From: Deinococcus sp. HSC-46F16
Lineage (GTDB): Bacteria > Deinococcota > Deinococci > Deinococcales > Deinococcaceae
Direction: 5' to 3'
NCBI RefSeq assembly: GCF_024171495.1
Contig: NZ_JALJZW010000002.1
Location: forward strand, 372,001-436,000
DNA length: 64,000 bases
Made by a program: the position numbers and the translations under genes. Below are positions 19,202-33,846 of this stretch, piece after piece; positions within the stretch are counted from its first letter, which is position 1, and each line of letters opens with the position of its first letter. Under the pieces are notes generated by a model. That model had not been told where the DNA came from. It saw nothing but the letters and a program-made list of their open reading frames with translations, and did no database searches.

Positions 19202-19480
19202 TCAGCGGGCGCCGCGCAGGGCTTTGGGGAGGTGGGACCAGAGGGGACGCAGCAGGATCAGGTGGACAATCCCCGCGCCTACGGCCACCCCGAGGATGGC
19301 CGCCCCGAACGAGGAATCCTGCGAGAGCCAGATCGCGTAGAGGCTGAGCATGACGAACAGCGACCGGGCCGACCGTAGCACCACCAGCACCCGTGCGCTG
19401 CGGGCGGGCCAGCGGCGAGGAATGGCCCATTCCACCGCGCCCAGCACCAGCACTCCAGCCACATAGATTCCGTAGGCCAC
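19202..19480 (-). CDS. Small membrane protein of the PadR/HAAS operon
   Basis: A 92-residue protein with two to three hydrophobic segments (about residues 3-20, 35-52 and 58-78) linked by Arg-rich loops. No family is recognised. It begins with GTG at 19480, 12 nt after the stop of the upstream HAAS-type gene, so it is probably translated from the same mRNA. Its position suggests a membrane partner of the HAAS proteins, which is inference only. Confidence 0.55.
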   Translation of the reverse strand: MAYGIYVAGVLVLGAVEWAIPRRWPARSARVLVVLRSARSLFVMLSLYAIWLSQDSSFGAAILGVAVGAGIVHLILLRPLWSHLPKALRGAR

Positions 19481-19492
19481 CCAGGAAAAGCC

Positions 19493-19837
19493 TCAGCCCA
19501 CGAGGAGGGACATGAAGGGCAGGGCCAACCCGATCACCGCATCAAAGACGAGTCCACCCCATTCTCGCGGATCAGCTTTTCGGTAGGCCCGGTTCGCCCA
19601 CAACTCCTCTTCCTCCAACCGCGTGAAGTGCGCCCCCATCGGCGCCTGCTGCACCTGGGACGCCGACCCCAGCGCCGCCTGGGCCGCGCCCTCCGGGTCG
19701 GGGTGCCCCGCTGCCCGCAGGGCGTCGGCGTGGGCCAGCGCGTGTTCCTCCAACTCGTGCCGGATACGGCGGGCCGTGTCGGGCGGGAAAGGAGCGGTCA
19801 CGGTGTCCAAGTAGCGGCTGAGCGGAGTCTGGGTCAT
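19493..19837 (-). CDS. HAAS-type (DUF1700-like) protein, short
   Basis: A 114-residue protein. Residues 1-70 form the helical signalling-type module (DTARRIRHELEEHALAHADAL, then an AALGSASQV stretch), followed by EEELWANRAYR and one C-terminal membrane segment. It resembles the other two HAAS-type proteins just upstream. The start ATG at 19837 overlaps the preceding stop by four bases (ATGA). Role inferred: a membrane component regulated with the PadR repressor at the head of the operon. Confidence 0.65.
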   Translation of the reverse strand: MTQTPLSRYLDTVTAPFPPDTARRIRHELEEHALAHADALRAAGHPDPEGAAQAALGSASQVQQAPMGAHFTRLEEEELWANRAYRKADPREWGGLVFDAVIGLALPFMSLLVG

Positions 19838-20442
19838 GGGCGGCTCTCCTTCAGGGCGAGGGTGCGGCGCAATCGGCGGTCGTCCCGAAAGGCGACGGCC
19901 AGCGCGGCCAGCAAGGCGGTTCCCAGCAGCCCGACTCCCCAGACCTCCGTCTCCTGACCCCGCCACACATCCACCACGTCATTGATCCACAGCATGGAGA
20001 TCACACACAGACTGCCCCACTGCGTGCGCCACAGCCGACGCCGCTCGGGGACGGTGCGGGCCGTAACGCCCCACACGAGCAGGTTGAGCAGCGTCGCCAG
20101 GGCAGGCCCGGCCGCGCCCCAGGGGAGGGTCACCCCCTCACCCCGCTCCCAGCTCCACCAGTCCCAGACCATGTAGCCGCCATACAGCAGGGGCAGCAGC
20201 CAGACGAGGCCGAACAGTCCCCGCGCCAGCGACTCTTCCCTCAACGTTTCCAGCCGTTCCGCGCCCAGATACGTCTGCCCCAGCGACCGCCGCACCGCTT
20301 GCGGTGAACCCAGCGCCGCGACCGCCTCGGCCTCGGGCACCCCCGATTCCGCGACGTGGGCGGCGTACTCGGCCCGCACCCGCTGGGCGACTTCGGACGG
20401 CAGCCCAGCGGTGGCCTCCCGCAGCCAGTGCTCCAGGGTCAT
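19834..20442 (-). CDS. HAAS-type (DUF1700-like) membrane protein
   Basis: A 202-residue protein. The N-terminal 60 residues form the helical module (LPSEVAQRVRAEYAAHV, then VAALGSPQAVRRSLGQTYL), followed by four hydrophobic segments between residues 75 and 185. PadR-type repressors are often followed by such genes, and here overlaps of four bases on both sides show tight translational coupling. The module is thought to sense or transmit a membrane or envelope signal; the ligand is unknown. Confidence 0.7.
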   Translation of the reverse strand: MTLEHWLREATAGLPSEVAQRVRAEYAAHVAESGVPEAEAVAALGSPQAVRRSLGQTYLGAERLETLREESLARGLFGLVWLLPLLYGGYMVWDWWSWERGEGVTLPWGAAGPALATLLNLLVWGVTARTVPERRRLWRTQWGSLCVISMLWINDVVDVWRGQETEVWGVGLLGTALLAALAVAFRDDRRLRRTLALKESRP

Positions 20443-21101
20443 GCGGTTTCCCCCTCCTGCTTGGCGGCGGCGCGGAGAGAAGTCGGGAGGCGCAGGAGGT
20501 GAGACAAAGGCAGCAGCGCCAACCCCAGGATGAAGACGTATTCCAGCAACGTGGCGTCAGGGCCAGGCCGCAGCCCCCCCAGCGGTTCGCGGCCCGACTT
20601 CAGGCTGGCGACCGTGATTCCCACGAGCAGCCCACTCAGCACGGTCCACGGGTGCAAGAGCCACGAGGCCACAACCCGCCAGCGCACCCTGGACGCGAGC
20701 CGGGAGACGACCAGCCAGCGCAGGCCCGTCAGCAGCAGGACAATCCCGGCCCACCCCCAGAACGCGGGCGCTGACCCGGCTTCCCCACGCACCATCTGAA
20801 GCGTCACGATCAGGGCGGGACCCACGATGAACCCCAGATCTTCCCCCAGCGCCTGCCGCAGCCCGGCCCAGGTCGGCGCGTAGCCGGGGTGCAGGGCGCG
20901 GGCTTCCTGTTCGGTCAGGTGGACCCGGCGCAGTTCCCGGCCCACCCGGTGGGGGTCGCCCCAGCCAGCGAGGATCTCGTACGGCCATTCCCCAGCGGCC
21001 TGGGCATCCTCGAAAGCCGCCGCGTACTCCCGCCGCACCCGTTCGGCCGCCGCCGGGGCCAGGCCGCGTGTGGCGAACTCCAGCCAGCGCTCCAGCGTCA
21101 C
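20439..21101 (-). CDS. HAAS-type (DUF1700-like) membrane protein
   Basis: A 220-residue protein with the same plan as its downstream neighbour: a helical N-terminal module (LAPAAAERVRREYAAAFEDA, then EILAGWGDPHRVGRELRRVHLT) and about four hydrophobic segments between residues 90 and 205. It overlaps the padR stop by four bases. The two long HAAS-type proteins start alike (MTLE-WL), which suggests local duplication. Confidence 0.7.
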   Translation of the reverse strand: MTLERWLEFATRGLAPAAAERVRREYAAAFEDAQAAGEWPYEILAGWGDPHRVGRELRRVHLTEQEARALHPGYAPTWAGLRQALGEDLGFIVGPALIVTLQMVRGEAGSAPAFWGWAGIVLLLTGLRWLVVSRLASRVRWRVVASWLLHPWTVLSGLLVGITVASLKSGREPLGGLRPGPDATLLEYVFILGLALLPLSHLLRLPTSLRAAAKQEGETA

Positions 21102-21412
21102 GGCGTGCCTCCCAGCACCGCACCCACCGCCCGCACCTGCTTTTGCCAGTCGCCCCGCGCCTTGGCCAGCACCTTACTGCCCTTCTCGGTCAGGCGGTAC
21201 TCGCGCCGCACCCGGCCGCCCGCCTCGCGCTCCTCGCTCTCGACCAGTCCCTCGGCCTCCAGCGCGTGCAGGGCGGGGTAGAGGGTGCCTTCCTTGGCGG
21301 TCAGCAGCCCCTCGGAGCGGGCCTTGATCGCCTGCGCGATGGCGTAGCCGTGTTCGGGTTGCCGCTCCAGCACGGCCAGAATCAGCATCCGGAGCTGCTC
21401 GCGGGAGTTCAT
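21098..21412 (-). CDS. PadR-family transcriptional regulator
   Basis: A 104-residue winged-helix repressor. The helix-turn-helix core runs from LRMLILAVLERQPEHGYAIAQ to EGTLYPALHALEAEGLV, followed by the wing RVRREYRLTEKG. It is a short, subfamily-2-like PadR without a long C-terminal dimer helix. It heads an operon of three HAAS-type membrane proteins with four-base overlaps. The promoter has TATACT 6 nt before the ATG (leaderless) and a 21-bp imperfect palindrome over it, so autoregulation is likely. The ligand or signal is unknown. Confidence 0.88.
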   Translation of the reverse strand: MNSREQLRMLILAVLERQPEHGYAIAQAIKARSEGLLTAKEGTLYPALHALEAEGLVESEEREAGGRVRREYRLTEKGSKVLAKARGDWQKQVRAVGAVLGGTP

Positions 21413-21418
21413 GGTTCC

Positions 21419-21442
21419 AGTATACCTCTAAATTCAATGTAT
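21419..21442 (-). promoter_or_regulatory. padR promoter with overlapping dyad
   Basis: -10 element TATACT at 21419-21424 (reverse strand), 6 nt before the padR ATG. A 21-bp imperfect palindrome at 21422-21442 (arms ATAC and GTAT, 7 of 10 positions paired) overlaps it. This is the expected place for an autorepressor operator. The intergenic region is shared with the divergent DinB-fold gene. Confidence 0.5.
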
Positions 21443-21478
21443 CGGGAAGGAAGGTAACTGGGCGGGGGATACTGCCCC

Positions 21479-21994
21479 ATGGCAGACGACGCCCGCCGCT
21501 TTCCCATCGGCCCGATTCAGGACCTGCCCACGCGGGACCGGGCGGCGCTGGAAGCCGTCGCCGCGCGGATGGAGGCGACCGGGCGCGAGTGGCGGGAGGC
21601 CGTGACGGGGCTGGACGCGGCCGGGCTGGCCCGCAGCTACCGCCCTGGGGGGTGGACGGTCGCGCAACTCGCCCACCACGCAGCGGACGCACACATGCAT
21701 GGCCTGAACCGCCTGAAGTACGGCCTGACGGCCGAAGGCTACGTCATCCAGCCCTTCGCGCAGGAGGCGTGGCTGACCCTGGCGGACGCGGCGCTGCCGG
21801 TGGCGGAGGCGCTGGCGCTGATGGACACGGCGAACGTGCGCTGGGCCGCTCTGCTGCGCGGCACCGACCCCGAACAGTTCGCCCGCCGCGTGACCCACCC
21901 GCAGGAGGGCGAGCAGGACCTGTGGCGGCTCGTCGCCAAGCACGACTGGCACCTGCGCCACCACCTCGCGCATGCGCGGCTGGCGCTGGCGTAA
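21479..21994 (+). CDS. DinB-fold metal-dependent protein, YfiT-like
   Basis: A 171-residue four-helix-bundle protein of the DinB/YfiT superfamily. The metal-ligand histidines are visible in QLAHHAADAHMH (about residues 62-73) and HDWHLRHHLAH near the C-terminus. The order PIGPIQ near the N-terminus and WTVAQLAHH match YfiT-like putative thiol transferases. Which thiol (bacillithiol is known in Deinococcus) and which substrate are used cannot be told. GATACT lies 5 nt before the ATG. It is divergent from padR. Confidence 0.85.
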   Translation: MADDARRFPIGPIQDLPTRDRAALEAVAARMEATGREWREAVTGLDAAGLARSYRPGGWTVAQLAHHAADAHMHGLNRLKYGLTAEGYVIQPFAQEAWLTLADAALPVAEALALMDTANVRWAALLRGTDPEQFARRVTHPQEGEQDLWRLVAKHDWHLRHHLAHARLALA

Positions 21995-21997
21995 CCG

Positions 21998-22615
21998 CTA
22001 GTCCCCCAGGTGGGCGTGGTCGTTGTAGACGTGCAGGGTCCACCCGACGCCGCGCCGCTCCAGCCGGGTGATCCCGGTGTGTGCGTGGCGGTAGGGAAAA
22101 GGCAGCACGTAGCCGGGCTGCGGGGGCGCGGGCCAGCCGAAGAGGGTGCACAGCAGCGCCCGCAGCGCCGCCCCGTGGGTGAAGGCGGTCACGGTCCCGC
22201 CCGGTAATTCCTCTGCCCAATCCCGCATCCGTGCCCCCACCTCCTCCAGACGCTCGCCGCCGCCGGGGGTAGGGAGGCGCCAGGGGTCGCGCTGCCACGC
22301 GGCGTAGTCGGGGTCGTGGAGCACCTGTTCGGAGGTCGCCCCCTCGTAGCGCCCGAAGTGCAGTTCGCGCAATCGGGGGTCCAGCCGGACTTCTGCGCCG
22401 GGCAGGGCCAGGCGGGCCGTCTCTGCGGCCCGGCGCAGGTCGCTGGCGTAGACGAGGCCGGGGTCGCGTTCGGCCAGCCGTACGCCCAGCCGCCGTGCCT
22501 GCCTCTCCCCCACCTCGCCCAGCGGGGTGTCGGTCCAGCCCTGCCAGCGGCCCTCCCCGTTCCAGACGGTCGCGCCGTGGCGAATCAGGGTGAGGTGGAG
22601 GGGGCCGGGCGTCAG
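21998..22615 (-). CDS. Histidine phosphatase (phosphoglycerate-mutase-like)
   Basis: A 205-residue member of the histidine phosphatase superfamily. The RHG motif is in [10 protein letters not shown] near residue 12, [11 protein letters not shown] near 50, [11 protein letters not shown] near 77 and the second catalytic His in [12 protein letters not shown] near 140. The metabolite substrate is unknown. The start is odd: no ATG, GTG or TTG occurs between the upstream gene's last 40 codons and the RHG motif in this frame. The best fit is a CTG at 22613-22615 that overlaps the upstream TGA (CTGA). A sequencing error is the alternative. Confidence 0.8.
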   Translation of the reverse strand: MTPGPLHLTLIRHGATVWNGEGRWQGWTDTPLGEVGERQARRLGVRLAERDPGLVYASDLRRAAETARLALPGAEVRLDPRLRELHFGRYEGATSEQVLHDPDYAAWQRDPWRLPTPGGGERLEEVGARMRDWAEELPGGTVTAFTHGAALRALLCTLFGWPAPPQPGYVLPFPYRHAHTGITRLERRGVGWTLHVYNDHAHLGD

Positions 22616-23088
22616 GGGCGGGCCTCGGTGTCGGGCTCGGCGCTGGCGGTATCGAGCCCTTCGGCGAGGGGCGGGACCGGGCGGGGGGCACCGTCCTCGC
22701 CCAGCGCGACAAAGACGAACAGGCCCGTGGTGGCGAGTTCCTGCTCGCCGGAGGCCATGTGCTCGCGGTACACGTCCACCTGAATGGTCATGGACGAGCG
22801 GCCCACCCGGACCACGCGGGCGTCGAGGGCCACCGCGTCCCCCACCCGGATGGGCGTGCGGAAGTCCACCCCGTCCATGCGGGCCGTGACCACCGCGCCG
22901 CCGGGTCCCGCGTGCCGCACCGCCGCCACGCTGGCGGCCTTGTCCATCAGCGAGAGCACGAAGCCCCCGAAGGCTGTGCCCAGGTAATTCGTGTCCTTGG
23001 GAAAGACGAGTTCGAGCATCCGGGCGCGGCTGCGCGGCGCGGGCGTGCGGGACTGGGGGGGCTGAAGGGAAGTGGACGGGTCGGTCAT
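22612..23088 (-). CDS. Hotdog-fold acyl-CoA thioesterase
   Basis: A 158-residue hotdog protein of the YciA/ACOT type. The helix [26 protein letters not shown] with its preceding FPKDTNYLG is the family signature (Asn/Asp and Gly-rich hot-dog helix), and [13 protein letters not shown] follows. The substrate acyl chain is not predictable. The ATG at 23088 is chosen because family N-termini start just before LELVFP; a TACACT element lies about 10 nt upstream. Its stop overlaps the putative CTG start of the phosphatase gene. Confidence 0.85.
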   Translation of the reverse strand: MTDPSTSLQPPQSRTPAPRSRARMLELVFPKDTNYLGTAFGGFVLSLMDKAASVAAVRHAGPGGAVVTARMDGVDFRTPIRVGDAVALDARVVRVGRSSMTIQVDVYREHMASGEQELATTGLFVFVALGEDGAPRPVPPLAEGLDTASAEPDTEARP

Positions 23089-23145
23089 CGCGCCCGGCAG
23101 TGTACGGCCCCCGCCGGGGAGGGTGAAGGAATGGGGGCAAGGCAA

Positions 23146-23174
23146 TTGACACCCCCCCCGGTCCATGCCAGCAT
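23146..23174 (+). promoter_or_regulatory. Probable promoter of the branched-chain amino-acid transporter operon
   Basis: A perfect -35 TTGACA (23146-23151), a 17-bp spacer and a weak -10 CAGCAT (23169-23174), about 105 nt before the substrate-binding-protein gene. Confidence 0.4.
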
Positions 23175-23279
23175 GCGCCTACCCACAACCCTGCTTCACA
23201 CCCATGCGCTGTTCAGCTGCCAGCCCACCTGGCGAACGCCAAGTCTCGTGCGGCACCATCCCGCCGCGCCGGAGGTCTT

Positions 23280-24419
<1,140 letters not shown>

Positions 24420-24429
24420 AGCGCTGATG

Positions 24430-24516
24430 GGGAGAGCGCGTCCAGAACCCACCCCGGAGCCTCTCCCCTGCCCAGGCCGCGCCCCCCGCCCAGCGGAACG
24501 CGGCCCTTTTTCTCTT
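24430..24516 (+). terminator. Hairpins between the binding-protein gene and livH
   Basis: Two stems: GGGGAGAG/CTCTCCCC (24430-24468) and GGCCGCG (24475-24481) with CGCGGCC (24499-24505), the second followed by CTTTTTCTCTT. This is probably a partial terminator that lowers transport-gene expression relative to the binding protein. Confidence 0.55.
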
Positions 24517-24548
24517 ACCCCCGTTCTGACCTTCCAGGAGACCCGACC

Positions 24549-25409
<861 letters not shown>

Positions 25410-25446
25410 TGCCGGTCGGAGGCAAAGGTCACGGGGGGGGCGCCCG

Positions 25447-27974
<2,528 letters not shown>

Positions 27975-27990
27975 CCGCCAGTCCCCAGCA

Positions 27991-28026
27991 GGAGCGGCGT
28001 GTAACGGGAGGCTTACACGCCGCTCC
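27991..28026 (+). terminator. Terminator of the liv operon
   Basis: A perfect 14-bp stem (27991-28004 with 28013-28026) with an 8-nt loop, then TCCTTTGCTT. Confidence 0.8.
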
Positions 28027-28100
28027 TCCTTTGCTTACGCGGGGCCGCTACACTGCTGGCAGTCGCCCCCCTCCGTATGCACGGGACTGGGGGCCGAACT

Positions 28101-28143
<43 letters not shown>

Positions 28144-28155
28144 AGGAGGTGTCGT

Positions 28156-28476
28156 ATGGCATGGATTCTGCTCGTGATCGCGGGGCTGCTCGAAATCGGC
28201 TGGGCGATCGGCCTGAAGTACACCGAGGGCTTTACCCGGCCCGTCCCCACGGTGCTGACCCTGCTGAGCATGGTCGCCAGCATGGGCCTGCTGGGGCTGG
28301 CGGCCAAGACGCTGCCCATCGGCACGGCCTACGGGGTCTGGGTGGGCATCGGCGCGGTGGGCGCGGCGATTCTGGGCATCGTGCTGTTCAAGGAACCGGT
28401 CACGCTGAGCCGCCTGCTCTTCTTGGGCATGATGATCGTGGCGATCATCGGGCTGAAGGCGACGAGCGGGCACTGA
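28156..28476 (+). CDS. gdx: SMR-family guanidinium exporter
   Basis: A 106-residue small multidrug resistance protein with four membrane helices, acting as an antiparallel dimer that exchanges guanidinium for protons. The substrate Glu is in [20 protein letters not shown] (Glu13), the pattern of the Gdx/SugE branch rather than the EmrE branch. A guanidine-III riboswitch directly upstream strongly supports this substrate. AGGAGG is 6 nt before the ATG. The hairpin of the following repeat ends the transcript. Confidence 0.93.
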   Translation: MAWILLVIAGLLEIGWAIGLKYTEGFTRPVPTVLTLLSMVASMGLLGLAAKTLPIGTAYGVWVGIGAVGAAILGIVLFKEPVTLSRLLFLGMMIVAIIGLKATSGH

Positions 28477-28667
28477 GAGACCCCTCTCCCAGGGGAGAGG
28501 GGGTTCTTTCGGTCAACTGGGCTGGAGCCGTCGCCAACACGAACCGCTGCGCTCTGGGTGACATGCCCGGCGTCCGTCAGCCGCTGGCAGAAGAACGGCG
28601 CCCAACAACAAGCCCCCTCTCCCACGGGGAGAGGGGCGCGGCGAAGCAGCGGGGTGAGGGGTCTCTC
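28475..28667. repeat. 193-bp element with 12-bp terminal inverted repeats (MITE-like or double terminator)
   Basis: GAGAGACCCCTC (28475-28486) and its exact complement GAGGGGTCTCTC (28656-28667) bound a segment that starts in the stop codon of gdx and ends in the stop codon of accA. Inside are two near-identical hairpins built from CCCCTCTCC/GGAGAGGGG (28481-28502 and 28614-28636), the first followed by TTCTTTC. No ORF of note lies inside. It looks like a small non-coding repeat that also works as a terminator for both convergent genes. Confidence 0.5.
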
Positions 28668-29609
28668 ACCCCTCCCGAAACGCCCCCAGCGCCCGGAAGC
28701 GGGCCGCCCGCCCGGCCTTCAGCTCGTCCGGCCCCAGCGCCGACAGCTCCGCGAGGTGCCGCGAGACGGCCTCGCCCAGCGCCGTCGCCGCCGCACCCGG
28801 ATCGAGGTGGGCGCCGCCCACGGGTTCGGGCACGACTTCCTCGACCAGCCCCAGTTCCAGCAGGTCGGGGGCGGTGAGGCGCAGGGCCTCGGCGGCTTCG
28901 GGGGCCTTGGCCGCGTCCTTCCAGATGATGCTGGCCGCCCCCTCGGGCGAGATCACCGAGTACCAGGCGTTTTCCTGAATCAGCACCCGGTTGCCCACGC
29001 CCAGCGCGAGCGCCCCACCCGAGCCGCCCTCGCCGATCACGGCGCAGACGGCGGGCACGCGGAGGCGCACCATCCGCTGAATGCTCTCGGCGATGGCCCA
29101 GCCCTGGCCGCGTTCCTCGGCCTCGATACCGGGGTAGGCGCCGGGCGTGTCGATCAGGGTCACGACCGGCAGCCCGAAGCGGTCGGCGAGGTCCATCAGC
29201 CGGACCGCCTTGCGGTAGCCTTCGGGGTTGCTCATGCCGAAGCGGCGCTTGATCTTGCCCTTGGTGTCGCGGCCCTTCTGTTGCATCAGCAGCATCACGG
29301 GCACGCCCCCCCAGCGGGCCGGGCCGCCGATCAGGGCAGGGTCGTCGCCGTAGGCGCGGTCGCCGTGCAGCTCAGTGAAGTCGGTGCAGAGGCGCTCCAC
29401 GTAATCCAACGCGGTGGGGCGGCCCGGCGCCCGCGCGAGGCCCACCCGTTCCCAGCGGGTCAGGCGGGCGTGGCCCTCGCCGCGCAGCCGCTCGACCTCG
29501 GCCCGCAGCGGCGTCAGGGCCGCGTCGAGGTTCTGCCCGGTGCGCTGCGCCGTGTCCTCCAGGTCGCGCAGCCGGGCTTCGAGCTCGCGCAGGGTGTCGG
29601 CGGGGGCGG

Positions 29610-29613
<4 letters not shown>
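28666..29613 (-). CDS. accA: Acetyl-CoA carboxylase carboxyltransferase subunit alpha
   Basis: A 315-residue alpha subunit of the carboxyltransferase that moves CO2 from carboxybiotin to acetyl-CoA, the first step of fatty-acid synthesis. The family blocks [46 protein letters not shown] and [12 protein letters not shown] are all present. An N-terminal helical region (1-50) precedes them. The start overlaps the accD stop by four bases, so the two subunits are coupled for 1:1 synthesis. Confidence 0.96.
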
Positions 29614-30474
<861 letters not shown>

Positions 30475-30579
30475 GCCTTTTCACTCCTCTTTGGGGAAAA
30501 CCAGCTTCCCGGCGCATTCTAGACGCGCCGAGAAGGGCCGGACCCCAGTTCTGAACCGGGTGCAAGGAGACGGGCAGCC

Positions 30580-31038
<459 letters not shown>

Positions 31039-31044
31039 GGGGTG

Positions 31045-31050
31045 AGGGTA
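31045..31050 (-). promoter_or_regulatory. -10 element of the leaderless LapA-domain gene
   Basis: TACCCT (reverse strand), 6 nt before the ATG at 31038. Confidence 0.5.
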
Positions 31051-31100
31051 ACGCACCCCCCACGCCATGCGGCAGAGGGGGAACGTTCACCCAGCGGTGG

Positions 31101-32408
<1,308 letters not shown>

Positions 32409-32413
32409 ACGGC

Positions 32414-32419
32414 AGTTTA
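32414..32419 (-). promoter_or_regulatory. -10 element of the leaderless nucleoside phosphorylase gene
   Basis: TAAACT (reverse strand), 5 nt before the ATG at 32408. Confidence 0.5.
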
Positions 32420-32447
32420 AGGGAGAGGCTCGGTCACCCTCTCTCAG

Positions 32448-32858
32448 TCAGGATGCGTACAGATCCACATCCAGAAAAGCTCCGAGCCGAGCCAGACAAG
32501 CGATCTGCTGGACGCTCAAGGTGACAGCCGGTGCAGAGGACTCTGCTGGATTCCAGTAGGCAACGATCCTCAGAACGACGCCCAAGTCGTGTGCTCTGGT
32601 CACGGCGTTGATTTGTGCCTCGTGTCCAGCTAGGCGCGCGAGAAGGTCGTCAACCACCCCTTCCATATCCCAGGTCCGTCGCTCGGCCATTTCCAGGTCC
32701 CAGGAGTCGCAACGTGGCACAACCCTTGCCCCGTCACGCTCACCGCGACGCGCCGTTCTGTCTGCCCGCAACCCCACCAACTCACTGAAGTTCAGTGGAT
32801 CGAAGTCGCCCGTCACACTCAGGTAGACACGCACCAGCGGCTGTGACTCGTTTTCCAT
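32448..32858 (-). CDS. DUF4279-domain protein
   Basis: A 136-residue soluble protein. VRVYLSVTGDFDPLNFSELVGLRADRTARRGE at the N-terminus, then DSWDLEM and a VDDLLARLAGHEAQINAVTR helix follow the DUF4279 plan. The function of the domain is unknown; members occur alone and in polymorphic-toxin immunity loci, though no toxin gene is seen here. The ATG at 32858 has GGAGAGGG just upstream. An in-frame Met 16 codons earlier is less likely. Confidence 0.7.
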   Translation of the reverse strand: MENESQPLVRVYLSVTGDFDPLNFSELVGLRADRTARRGERDGARVVPRCDSWDLEMAERRTWDMEGVVDDLLARLAGHEAQINAVTRAHDLGVVLRIVAYWNPAESSAPAVTLSVQQIACLARLGAFLDVDLYAS

Positions 32859-32914
32859 GGCCCTCTCCGTCACCCGTCTATCTCTTTCGTCTTCTGTCCG
32901 TGCCATTCTCCCTC

Positions 32915-33319
32915 ATGACTCCTCCGGCCCGCCCGCGCCTTACGCTCTCGGTCCTGGGAGGTGCCGCGCCCACCGAGTTCGCCGTCGCCCAACTTCCGCC
33001 GGAGGCCCCCCTGCCGCCGCTTGGGGGAGGGTTTTTCAGCCTGACGCGCACCGCCGAGGAACTGTCGCTGGTATGCGAGGTCGCGCACCTCCCGCCCGGC
33101 ACTCGGCATCAGGCGGGGTGGGCCGCGCTGCGGCTGCACGGCCCCTTCGACTTCGGGCTGACAGGCATTCTGGCCGCCGTGCTGGAGCCGCTGCGCGGGG
33201 CCGGAGTGGGCATCTTCGCGCTGAGCACCTACGACACCGATTACGTGCTGGTCCCGGCGGCGCGGTTGCCGGACGCGCTGGCGGCGCTGCGGGGGGCGGG
33301 GCACACGGTCGCGGATTAG
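32915..33319 (+). CDS. ACT-domain amino-acid-binding protein
   Basis: A 134-residue two-ACT-domain protein of the CASTOR-like bacterial family. AGWAALRLHGPFDFGLTGILAAVLEPLRGAGVGIFALSTYDTDYVLVPA covers the C-terminal ACT unit; the STYDTDYVLV block is diagnostic. Such proteins are thought to bind amino acids, but a regulated partner is unknown. CATTCT lies 5 nt before the ATG. Its 3' end overlaps the convergent CDGSH gene by four bases. Confidence 0.8.
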   Translation: MTPPARPRLTLSVLGGAAPTEFAVAQLPPEAPLPPLGGGFFSLTRTAEELSLVCEVAHLPPGTRHQAGWAALRLHGPFDFGLTGILAAVLEPLRGAGVGIFALSTYDTDYVLVPAARLPDALAALRGAGHTVAD

Positions 33320-33846
33320 TCCCGCCGCGCCCCGTCGGCCTGCTGGCCTTCTTCCGGGTGGCCGTCGCCGCGCTGGTCGGGGGTGGCCTGACCGCCGGGC
33401 TGGTCGCTCTTCCAGCCGATGCGGGCGTGGGTGCCGTCGCAAAAGGGCTTGTTGCCGCTCGCCCCGCAGCGGCACAGGGCGGCCCGCACCTCGCGCACCT
33501 CACCCGCCGGGGTCTGGATCACGAGGTCGCCGCGCATCACCAGGGGGCCGTCCTTCACGGGCATGACGGTGGTGGGCACGGCGGGGGCTTCGGGGGGTGC
33601 CCCGTGCAGCGCGTAGTGCAGCGCCCCGGTCGGGCACGTCCGCACGACCTCGGCCACGCGCTGGGCATCGGCCTCGTTCCAGAGCTGAATCCAGGGCCGC
33701 TCCTTCGGCCGGAAGACGGCGGGCAGACCGCGCACGCAGTTGGCAACGTGGGTGCAGCGGGGAGCGTCGTAGGCGACGGTGATCTCCCCCTCCGTGTACG
33801 CCTTGCCGCGCAGCAGGTCGTCAGGGGGCACCGGGTTCTGGGTCAT
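33316..33846 (-). CDS. 4Fe-4S mono-cluster domain plus CDGSH iron-sulphur domain protein
   Basis: A 176-residue fusion of two iron-sulphur units. Residues 20-75 form a divergent 4Fe-4S mono-cluster domain (RCTHVANCVRGLPAVF...VRTCPTGALHYAL). Residues 105-145 form a CDGSH-type 2Fe-2S domain (ALCRCGASGNKPFCDGTHARIGW). The last 30 residues are hydrophilic. It is likely to carry electrons or sense redox state; no partner is known. A TACACT -10 element ends 5 nt before the ATG. It overlaps the WYL-regulator gene upstream by 26 bases. Confidence 0.85.
   Translation of the reverse strand: MTQNPVPPDDLLRGKAYTEGEITVAYDAPRCTHVANCVRGLPAVFRPKERPWIQLWNEADAQRVAEVVRTCPTGALHYALHGAPPEAPAVPTTVMPVKDGPLVMRGDLVIQTPAGEVREVRAALCRCGASGNKPFCDGTHARIGWKSDQPGGQATPDQRGDGHPEEGQQADGARRD

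Noticed and set aside
23089..23279. Riboswitch in the leader of the transporter operon
   Set aside because: The 100-nt leader shows no aptamer core I recognise; only promoter boxes and a ribosome binding site are supportable.
28477..28665. CRISPR-like repeat
   Set aside because: Only two hairpin units and no regular spacer; it fits an inverted-repeat element or terminators.
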